Positions 1 to 4,955 of a DNA stretch of 7,628 bases are shown one piece after another. A program made the translations under genes and the position numbers. Origin of the DNA: an uncultured Kouleothrix sp. (lineage in GTDB: Bacteria; Chloroflexota; Chloroflexia; Chloroflexales; Roseiflexaceae); contig CALLYN010000312.1 of NCBI GenBank assembly GCA_937858455.1, positions 1 to 7,628 of the forward strand. Reading direction: 5' to 3'. Under the pieces are notes generated by a model. The model was not told the DNA's origin and made no database searches. It saw only the letters and a program-made list of their open reading frames with translations. The number at the start of each line of letters is the position of its first letter. Positions within the stretch are counted from its first letter, which is position 1.

Positions 1-27
1 GGCCTGCCCGGCTTCGCCGGGCAGGCC
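1..27 (-). terminator. Candidate typA transcription terminator hairpin at window edge
   Basis: A perfect 12-bp GC-rich stem (1-12 with 16-27) closes a three-base loop and lies 34 nt past the typA stop codon. The position and strength suit an intrinsic terminator for the leftward typA transcript. The U-tract, if present, would lie left of position 1 and cannot be seen. On the plus strand no T-run follows the stem, so it is not a plus-strand intrinsic terminator. Confidence 0.45.
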
Positions 28-61
28 AGAGTATAAAGAAAGATATCAAACGGAGTTGGTA

Positions 62-1900
62 TTAGCTTACCCCCGCCAGCGCCATATCGCGGCGTTTCTG
101 CTCGCGCTTGCGATCGTCGGCCGCCAGGATCTTCTTCCGTAGCCGGAAGCTCTTGGGCGTTACCTCTACCAGCTCGTCATCGCCGATATACTCGATCGCA
201 TCGTCGAGGCTAAGCACACGCGGCGCCTCTAGCCGCAGCGCCTCTTCCGCCGTGGACGAGCGAATGTTGGTCAGGTGCTTGCGCTTGCAGACATTGACCT
301 CCAGGTCGCGGTCGCGGATGTGCTGGCCGACGATCTGCCCCTCGTAGACGTCGACGCCCGAGCCGATAAACAGCTGGCCGCGCTCTTGGGCATTGTGCAG
401 GCCAAAGGTCGTCGCCAGGCCCGACTCCGAGGCGATCAGCGAGCCGTTCACGCGGGTGTTGATCTCGCCGACAAGCGGCTCGTAGCCCATGAACAGCGCG
501 TTGACGATGCCCTCGCCGCGCGTGGCCGTCAGAAAGATCTGGCGGAACCCGAGCAGGCCGCGTGTCGGCACGTGAAATACCATGTGCACAGTGCCGTCTT
601 CGCGAAAGCTCATGTCGCGCATGATCCCGCGGCGCTGGCCCATCAGCTCGATCACCGTGCCCTGGTACTGCCCCGATACCTCGATCTCCACCTGCTCGAT
701 CGGCTCGTACTTCTGGCCGTTGATATCGCGAAAGATCACCTCGGGCCGCGAGACCTGGAACTCGTAGCCTTCGCGGCGCATGGTCTCGATCAGGATCGTC
801 AGGTGCAGCTCGCCGCGCCCGCTTACCGAGAATGCGTCGTTGGTGTCGGTGTCGGTCACGCGCAGCGCGACATCGCGCTCGAGCTCGAGGTACAGCCGCT
901 CGCGTAGCTTGCGCGATGTCACGTGAGTGCCCTCGCGGCCGGCGAACGGGCTGTTGTTGATGCTAAACGTCATGCGCACCGTCGGCTCTTCGACCGCGAT
1001 TGTCGGCAGCGCCTCGGGCTGCTCGGCGTCGGCGATCGTGTCGCCAATGCCGGCCTCGCCGATCCCGGCGATCGCAATAATATCGCCGGCCTCGGCCTGC
1101 TCGACCTCAATACGCTCGAGGCCCTGGAACACGAACAGCTGGCTGACTTTCGCCGGCTTGAGCTCGCTGTGGCGGTCGATGTGCGCTACCGCCTGGCTGC
1201 GCTTGATCACGCCGCGCTGGAGCCGGCCAATCAGGATCTTTCCTTTATATGGATCGTGCAGCGTGTTCGTCACCAGCAGCTGCGTCGGCTCATCCGGCTG
1301 AACCGTGGGCGGCGGCAGCTGCGCCAGGATCGCCTCGAACAGCGGTTCGAGTGTATCGTACATCTTCAGCGGCGAGCGCCCGGCCTGGCCGGTGAGCGCG
1401 TTGGTGTAGATCGTCGCGAACTCGGCCTGCTCGTCGTTCGCGCCCAGATCGATAAACAGATCGAACGTCTCATTCACCACGTGGTTCGGCCGGGCGTTTG
1501 GCCGGTCGATCTTGTTCACCACCACGATCGCGCGGTGGCCGGCCTGCAGCGCCTTGCGCAGCACAAAGCGCGTCTGCGGCATGGGGCCATCCATCGCGTC
1601 CACCAGCAGCAGCACGCCGTCTACCAGGTTCATTACTCGCTCGACCTCGCCGCCAAAATCGGCGTGCCCGGGCGTGTCGACGATATTGATCTTCACGCCT
1701 TTGTAGATCACCGCAGTATTTTTCGACATAATCGTAATACCGCGCTCGCGCTCAAGGTCGTTCGAGTCCATGACGCGCTCGGCCACCTGCTGGTTGTCGC
1801 GGAAAATATGGCTTTGGCGCAACATCGCGTCGACCAGCGTCGTTTTCCCGTGGTCGACGTGCGCGATAATTGCGATGTTGCGGATGTCGGTTCGTTGCAT
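62..1900 (-). CDS. typA: Translational GTPase TypA/BipA
   Basis: A 612-residue ribosome-associated GTPase of the EF-G/LepA superfamily; the family is linked to ribosome assembly and to growth under cold or other stress, and it acts in the cytoplasm on the ribosome. Visible motifs are G1 AHVDHGKT (13-20), the switch I region ERERGITI (50-57), G3 DTPGH (75-79) and G4 NKID (129-132). EF-G-like domains follow, then the TypA-specific C-terminal part with [18 protein letters not shown] and a basic stretch [11 protein letters not shown]. The length matches the family (about 605-615). The frame is open upstream to 2200, but that extension only translates intergenic repeats. ATG at 1900 fits the conserved family start ([16 protein letters not shown]). 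An in-frame GTG at 1909 has AGGTG six bases upstream and could be the true start; an ATG at 1945 is also in frame, but its AGGA abuts it. Monocistronic, with its own promoter. The family call is very secure. Confidence 0.97.
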   Translation of the reverse strand: MQRTDIRNIAIIAHVDHGKTTLVDAMLRQSHIFRDNQQVAERVMDSNDLERERGITIMSKNTAVIYKGVKINIVDTPGHADFGGEVERVMNLVDGVLLLVDAMDGPMPQTRFVLRKALQAGHRAIVVVNKIDRPNARPNHVVNETFDLFIDLGANDEQAEFATIYTNALTGQAGRSPLKMYDTLEPLFEAILAQLPPPTVQPDEPTQLLVTNTLHDPYKGKILIGRLQRGVIKRSQAVAHIDRHSELKPAKVSQLFVFQGLERIEVEQAEAGDIIAIAGIGEAGIGDTIADAEQPEALPTIAVEEPTVRMTFSINNSPFAGREGTHVTSRKLRERLYLELERDVALRVTDTDTNDAFSVSGRGELHLTILIETMRREGYEFQVSRPEVIFRDINGQKYEPIEQVEIEVSGQYQGTVIELMGQRRGIMRDMSFREDGTVHMVFHVPTRGLLGFRQIFLTATRGEGIVNALFMGYEPLVGEINTRVNGSLIASESGLATTFGLHNAQERGQLFIGSGVDVYEGQIVGQHIRDRDLEVNVCKRKHLTNIRSSTAEEALRLEAPRVLSLDDAIEYIGDDELVEVTPKSFRLRKKILAADDRKREQKRRDMALAGVS

Positions 1901-1917
1901 AGCGCTCACACAAAACA

Positions 1918-1939
1918 CCTCGGCCGCACCGGGCCGAGG
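1918..1939 (-). promoter_or_regulatory. 5' UTR hairpin covering the likely typA Shine-Dalgarno
   Basis: On the typA transcript an 8-bp perfect GC-rich stem (CCTCGGCC with GGCCGAGG, six-base loop) ends exactly on the AGG that is the only good Shine-Dalgarno candidate near the start. If it forms, it would hide the ribosome binding site, so translation could depend on temperature or on a helper. The pairing is seen; the regulatory role is inferred. Confidence 0.4.
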
Positions 1940-1969
1940 CTGCATTCCTACGTATCGATAGCATCGATC

Positions 1970-1998
1970 AGTGTACCACAGAGCCGAGGGCGCGTCAA
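1970..1998 (-). promoter_or_regulatory. Sigma70-type promoter for typA
   Basis: Reading leftward, TTGACG (1998-1993, five of six to TTGACA) is followed by a 17-nt spacer and TACACT (1975-1970, four of six to TATAAT). This predicts a transcription start near 1963 and a 5' UTR of about 55-65 nt. A short ATCGAT-AGC-ATCGAT inverted repeat (1954-1968) overlaps the predicted start site. Confidence 0.5.
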
Positions 1999-2002
1999 AG
2001 GC

Positions 2003-2320
2003 GCTAGCTCGGCAAACAGGGCTCGTGCAAAGCCGGCCCTCACCCCCCTCTCCCGCGCGCGAGAAGGGGGTATTGTTGGCTTTGTGGTGCGGTCGCCGCC
2101 GCGACCGCACCACAAAGCCAGATGTGTTTCCCCGTCCCTTGTCAGGGGAAGGGAGTAGGGGGAGGGGTCGAAAGACCTTGCACCAGCCCTGGCTCGGCAA
2201 ACAGGGCTCGGCAACATAGGGATGATCCAGAGGCTTTCGACCCCACTCCCTCCTGCTTGGGCAAGGCCAAGAGGGAGAGAGTTTGACGCCGCACCAGCCC
2301 GGCTTGGCAAATGCCGGAAC
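2003..2320. repeat. Composite intergenic repeat region of nested palindromes and direct repeats
   Basis: No gene fits here. The stretch contains successive inverted repeats: 2042-2071 (11-bp stem, one mismatch), 2077-2120 (20-bp perfect arms), 2128-2150 (TTCCCC/GGGGAA), 2164-2174 with 2234-2244 (11-bp perfect, GGGGTCGAAAG), 2185-2191 with 2202-2208 (AGCCCTG/CAGGGCT) and 2246-2277 (imperfect, about 11 pairs). A 19-bp direct repeat (GCTCGGCAAACAGGGCTCG) occurs at 2007-2025 and 2192-2210. A related boundary motif recurs at 2291-2316, sharing GCACCAGCCC with 2180-2189. The pattern suggests several dispersed repeat units placed side by side, as in REP- or MITE-like intergenic families. Membership of a genome-wide family is inferred and cannot be shown from one window. 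Confidence 0.6.
2077..2120. repeat. Perfect 20-bp-arm palindrome with 4-nt loop
   Basis: TGGCTTTGTGGTGCGGTCGC (2077-2096) and its exact reverse complement (2101-2120) flank CGCC. It is the strongest palindrome of the repeat region and would form a long cruciform or RNA hairpin. No T-run follows on either strand, so a simple intrinsic terminator is unlikely. The perfect arms suggest a recent or selected repeat. Confidence 0.7.
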
Positions 2321-2542
2321 AATAGCGCGCCATGATGGCCCAGTTTGTGCTGCCAGTGCGGGGTTCGTTGCCGGGTAAGGCGCTATCGCCTGCGTGGCTG
2401 CCGGGGGAGGGATGGATTTATTGTCATTTCCCGGCTTTATTCAAAGGCAATTTAAGGCTTCTGAAAGGCATAAATGGTATTCTGGGCACAGCCAGGGCCA
2501 AAATTCGTCCGAGCGCTTCATATCTAAATGAAGTGAACTCGC

Positions 2543-2557
2543 GTTATATCATATAAC
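2543..2557. repeat. 15-bp AT-rich palindrome (GTTATAT-C-ATATAAC)
   Basis: Perfect 7-bp arms around a single base lie within an AT-rich patch of the divergent spacer. The size and symmetry suit a dimeric regulator site or an AT-rich promoter element. TATAAC at 2552-2557 resembles a -10 box, but no matching -35 is seen. Function unknown. Confidence 0.35.
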
Positions 2558-2692
2558 CTGCACTTAAAGAAGTCGCCAATGAGCATTCCGGCGCCGCTGC
2601 CGGCTGAGTAGGTAGAGCAGAACACAGCCGGCGGCATGCGGTTTCTTTGCCTCTCAATCGGGAATACCTGAATCAATTCTGTGGCTGTGCCT

Positions 2693-2724
2693 GGCTGGTG
2701 TGGCGGCTGGTGTGGGGCTGGTGG
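2693..2724. repeat. Short tandem repeat, 12-bp unit, about 2.7 copies
   Basis: GGCTGGTGTGGC (2693-2704) is followed by GGCTGGTGTGGG (2705-2716) and a partial GCTGGTGG (2717-2724). It is a minor G/T-rich microsatellite inside the GC-rich part of the spacer, with no evident role. Confidence 0.5.
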
Positions 2725-2823
2725 GAGTGAGCCCGGCGGCTCGCGGCGCCAGTGGGCCGGCGCTGCGTGGGCGGCCTGCGGTGCGTGCGCGCGCTGCTAC
2801 AACTATTCCAGAGGAGCCGGGAT

Positions 2824-2841
2824 AATAACAAATTTGTTATT
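2824..2841. promoter_or_regulatory. 18-bp perfect palindrome, candidate operator
   Basis: AATAACAAATTTGTTATT is exactly self-complementary over 18 bp and sits 211 bp upstream of the first gene of the polysaccharide cluster. Perfect even-length palindromes of this size are typical sites for dimeric helix-turn-helix regulators. GATAAT at 2821-2826 overlaps its left edge and resembles a -10 box, but there is no good -35. The regulator is not in this window. Confidence 0.45.
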
Positions 2842-2853
2842 TCACTCTATCAG

Positions 2854-2893
2854 CACTTCATAGGGGATTTACATGTTAACCCTATGATAAGTG
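2854..2893. promoter_or_regulatory. Imperfect inverted repeat in the leader region
   Basis: CACTTCATAGGG (2854-2865) pairs with CCCTATGATAAGTG (2880-2893), leaving a two-base AT bulge and a 14-base loop. It starts 12 bp after the 18-bp palindrome. It could be a second operator or an RNA stem; as RNA it would hold the AGGGG Shine-Dalgarno-like bases (2862-2866) of the mini-ORF at 2873 in the stem. Confidence 0.35.
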
Positions 2894-2964
2894 AGAATGT
2901 GTTTACTCTTAATAAAGCAAGCGTAGGAATGACCAAGCCGGTAAGTGTTGCTCGAGTTGAATAA
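2873..2964 (+). other. Possible leader mini-ORFs (4 and 26 codons, ATGA overlap)
   Basis: ATG at 2873 has AGGGG (2862-2866) six bases upstream and encodes MLTL before TGA at 2885-2887. The overlapping ATG at 2884 opens a 26-codon frame ending in TAA at 2962-2964, seven bases before the hairpin at 2971. Codon use is not GC-ending like the neighbouring genes and the peptide has no recognisable feature. It may be a translated leader or chance. Only the good Shine-Dalgarno and the arrangement argue for it. Confidence 0.2.
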
Positions 2965-2970
2965 TTCTTA

Positions 2971-3027
2971 CGTGGCGGTGTTCACAACAATCTTCCATAC
3001 ATCCGTGAACTCCACCACGACGTTTTT
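2971..3027 (+). terminator. Candidate attenuator: hairpin plus T5 ahead of the cluster's first gene
   Basis: Arms 2971-2985 and 3005-3019 pair at 13 of 15 positions around a 19-base loop, and TTTTT follows at 3023-3027. This resembles an intrinsic terminator, though the loop is long and the T-run short. The next gene starts 25 bases beyond, so termination here would act as attenuation of the cluster rather than ending a gene. Confidence 0.35.
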
Positions 3028-3051
3028 ATGAGCTGAAGGGAATATAGAGCT

Positions 3052-3936
3052 ATGAAGTCCATGCGCTGGCGTGTAGCCATAACCATCTTATGGTTAAGCC
3101 TGCTGTTTAATATTGAGCGGTTCGACTTTGACAAAGGCGCAAACGTCAACCTGACTTCTGCATTTTATATTCTGGTCGCAGTCGCGAGCGCGCTGTTCAT
3201 GCTGGTGCGCATGAACCAGCGCGTGATGTATGCCCTGGGCGCGGGTGTTTTCACGGCCTACACGATCGTGAAGGTCGTCAGCCCGATCCCGGTGTTTCAG
3301 GGGTTTCATAAATATATTACCATCACCGAGATCGTCGCGCTGATGATCACCATGGCGCTCGCCTGGTATGTCAATCGTGGCCTGCAGGATTTCGAAGAGG
3401 CAGTCGAGGCGATCTCGCTGCCCAAAGGCCGCGCTGGCGTGCTCGACTACGAGCAGATGCAAGAGCGCATCCGCACCGAGCTGGGCCGCGCGCGGCGCCA
3501 CCAGCACCCGATGAGCCTGGCGGCGATCGAGCTCGACCCCTCGACTTCCGAGGCGGCCCTGCACCGCGCGGTGCGCGACGCACAGGTGGCGCTGCTGAAG
3601 CGCTATGTGCAGGTGCAGTTCGGCGTGTTCCTGAGCAAAAACACCCGCGAGACCGATGCGGTGGCGCATCACGACGATCACGGCCATTTCTTGCTGCTCG
3701 CGCCCGAGACGCCGGCCGAGCAGACCGAAGGGCTGCTGAGCCGCCTGTCGCACCAGGTCGAAGAGCACTTGGGGCTGCGGTTTCGCTACAGCGTGGCCGA
3801 TTTCCCGAAGACCGCGCTCACCTCGGAAGAGCTGGTACACAAAGCAAGCGAGAAACTACGGCGTGAGCCAGATACGTCGGACGAGCAGCGCTCGAAACCT
3901 GAGCCTGCCGTTACGACCCGAACCGCCGATACCTAG
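3052..3936 (+). CDS. Four-TM membrane protein with degenerate GGDEF-like domain
   Basis: A 294-residue protein. Four hydrophobic segments are visible at about 7-21, 35-53, 58-76 and 88-107, with short loops. The cytosolic part (about 128-275) has the layout of a GGDEF domain: L-x-YEQMQERIRTELGRARRHQHPMSLAAIELD, then TDAVAHHDDHGHFLLLAPET, then a RYSVADFPKTALTSEELVHKA-like end. The signature position reads DHGHF (209-213) instead of GGDEF, so diguanylate cyclase activity is not expected. No RxxD inhibitory site is evident. A charged, probably disordered tail follows from about 277. The start ATG at 3052 has AAGGG 11 bases upstream; an ATG at 3061 is an alternative. It is first in the polysaccharide cluster, with 108 nt to the sugar transferase, so a sensor or scaffold role for polymer production is plausible. 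The GGDEF relation is inferred from pattern only. Confidence 0.8.
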   Translation: MKSMRWRVAITILWLSLLFNIERFDFDKGANVNLTSAFYILVAVASALFMLVRMNQRVMYALGAGVFTAYTIVKVVSPIPVFQGFHKYITITEIVALMITMALAWYVNRGLQDFEEAVEAISLPKGRAGVLDYEQMQERIRTELGRARRHQHPMSLAAIELDPSTSEAALHRAVRDAQVALLKRYVQVQFGVFLSKNTRETDAVAHHDDHGHFLLLAPETPAEQTEGLLSRLSHQVEEHLGLRFRYSVADFPKTALTSEELVHKASEKLRREPDTSDEQRSKPEPAVTTRTADT

Positions 3937-3953
3937 ATCATGTCGGTATCGGC
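3925..3953 (+). promoter_or_regulatory. Hairpin spanning the stop codon of the GGDEF-like gene
   Basis: GCCGATACC (3925-3933) and GGTATCGGC (3945-3953) form a perfect 9-bp stem with an 11-base loop that contains the TAG stop (3934-3936). Only a mixed ATTCTCTT follows, so it is at best a weak terminator. Partial termination, transcript processing or mRNA end protection within the operon are alternatives. Farther on, CCCACAC (3968-3974) can pair with GTGTGGG (4020-4026) just before the next Shine-Dalgarno. Confidence 0.45.
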
Positions 3954-4044
3954 ATTCTCTTCGACATCCCACACCCGCAATGACGAACGAGGAAGAGGAA
4001 GGCGCTGCTCACGTAACGCGTGTGGGCGATAAGGAGCGAAGCAA

Positions 4045-4728
4045 ATGGTACAGGATGTAACGAATCGATCGCGCACGGGTGTTCCGTGGTATCTAGCCAT
4101 CGACCCACAGCACCGCATCATTCGTGGTAAGGCATATTATTTCATCAAGCGCATGATCGACATCAGCGCCTGCCTGATGGTGGCGCCGCTGGTGGTGCCG
4201 CTGGTGCTGCTGCTGACGGCGCTTGTCTACATCGACTCGCCTGGGCCAGTGTTCTTTATGCAGCTGCGCACCGGCAAGGGCGGGCGCCGCTTCAAAATGT
4301 ATAAGTTCCGCTCGATGGTGCCGAACGCCGAAGAGCTGAAGATTAAATATGCGCACCTGAACGAGCTGACTTGGCCGGATTTCAAGATCTCCAACGACCC
4401 GCGGATTACCCGCGTCGGCAAGATCCTGCGCAAAACCAGCCTCGATGAGCTACCACAGCTGCTGAACGTGCTGAAGGGCGATATGTCGCTCGTTGGCCCG
4501 CGGCCGACCTCGTTCTCGCCAGAGACCTACCGGCTCTGGCATACCGAGCGGCTGGAAGTGGTGCCGGGGCTTACCGGGCTGGGGCAGGTGAGCGGCCGGA
4601 GCAACCTGGATTTCGATCAGCGCCTGAAGCTGGATATCGCCTATATTGAGCGCCAAAGCCTGATGATGGATTTCAAAATCATCTTCCTCACCGCTGCGCA
4701 AATCTTCATCGGTGATGGCGCGTATTAA
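4045..4728 (+). CDS. Bacterial sugar transferase (phosphoglycosyl transferase)
   Basis: A 227-residue enzyme of the bacterial sugar transferase family. The family moves a sugar-1-phosphate from a nucleotide sugar to undecaprenyl phosphate, starting an exopolysaccharide or O-antigen repeat at the inner membrane face. Visible are KRMIDISA (35-42), one membrane segment (about 40-63) with prolines P48 and P52 typical of the re-entrant helix of monotopic members, and SPGPVFFMQLRTGKGGRRF then KMYKFRSM (84-91). DPRITRVGKILRKTSLDELP follows with the expected catalytic Asp-Glu pair at 134-135, then KGDMSLVGPRP and VPGLTGLGQVSGRS. The length suits the short catalytic-core form; there is no WbaP/WcaJ-type multi-TM N-terminal half. 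AAGGAG at 4031-4036, eight bases before ATG, fixes the start. The sugar specificity cannot be read from the sequence. Confidence 0.95.
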   Translation: MVQDVTNRSRTGVPWYLAIDPQHRIIRGKAYYFIKRMIDISACLMVAPLVVPLVLLLTALVYIDSPGPVFFMQLRTGKGGRRFKMYKFRSMVPNAEELKIKYAHLNELTWPDFKISNDPRITRVGKILRKTSLDELPQLLNVLKGDMSLVGPRPTSFSPETYRLWHTERLEVVPGLTGLGQVSGRSNLDFDQRLKLDIAYIERQSLMMDFKIIFLTAAQIFIGDGAY

Positions 4729-4768
4729 AGCCCGTAGGTAGATTTGGCTGGCAGGCAACCACAACCCG

Positions 4769-4908
4769 CAATCGAGCGGTTCAATGGGCTGATCGGTATA
4801 TACAACGTCGGCGGTAGAGATGGGACGGATTGAAGAGGTGCCAGCGCCGCATGTAGGCCGGCGGCGCTGGCGCAGAACAAAGCAGCCGCTCGATTGAGCG
4901 ACAAGGAG
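4769..4908 (+). ncRNA. Candidate structured cis-regulatory RNA before the Wzz/kinase gene
   Basis: The 227-nt spacer can fold into a closed junction. P1 is 4769-4779 with 4886-4896 (11 bp, perfect), P2 is 4780-4785 with 4829-4834 (6 bp), and P3 is 4838-4850 with 4861-4873 (13 bp, one G-U). A competing local hairpin, CGCTC-GATT-GAGCG (4887-4900), uses the 3' strand of P1 and ends two bases before AAGGAG (4903-4908). The true Shine-Dalgarno of the next gene, GGAGG at 4941-4945, lies farther on. No U-tract follows, so control of translation or processing is more likely than termination. It does not match the c-di-GMP-I or other riboswitches I know. A MITE-like insertion with terminal inverted repeats is the alternative reading. 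Confidence 0.35.
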
Positions 4909-4955
4909 ATAGTTGGTAGTTACTGCTAACTCAATCTCACGGAGGAAAAAACGGC

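Larger units (their letters stand above)
2333..2823. other. Non-coding spacer, no gene recognised
   Basis: About 490 nt without a supported gene. A 74-codon open frame at 2332-2556 and a 70-codon frame at 2752-2964 have no Shine-Dalgarno and no recognisable protein features. Composition changes sharply: about 2411-2580 is AT-rich, 2581-2810 is GC-rich, then it turns AT-rich again. AAAGGCA is repeated at 2443-2449 and 2464-2470, 21 bp apart, and GCCGGCTG (2599-2606) pairs with CAGCCGGC (2625-2632). I could not identify a convincing promoter for the rightward genes. Confidence 0.5.

Noticed and set aside
923..2158. Long plus-strand open frame (411 codons) opposite typA
   Set aside because: It is antisense to a certain gene; such frames arise from G/C-ending codon bias, and its product is low-complexity with no recognisable domain.
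1901..2200. N-terminal extension of the typA frame by 100 codons
   Set aside because: It translates the palindromic repeat region and the promoter, adds residues unlike any TypA, and lies upstream of the predicted transcription start near 1963.
2003..2320. CRISPR array
   Set aside because: Repeats are unequal in length and spacing, nested and palindromic, with no regular spacers and no cas genes in the window.
2332..2556. 74-codon plus-strand open frame
   Set aside because: No Shine-Dalgarno, mixed composition, no recognisable protein features.
2693..2724. G-quadruplex in the G/T-rich tandem repeat
   Set aside because: G-runs are mostly two bases long and irregular; too weak to claim.
2411..2965. 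A sigma70 promoter for the rightward cluster
   Set aside because: Several -10-like boxes exist (2552, 2821, 2960), but none has a -35 box at 16-18 bp, so I do not call one.
4769..4908. c-di-GMP-I (GEMM) riboswitch
   Set aside because: Considered because of the GGDEF-like neighbour, but the conserved receptor sequences and the two-hairpin layout of that class are not present.
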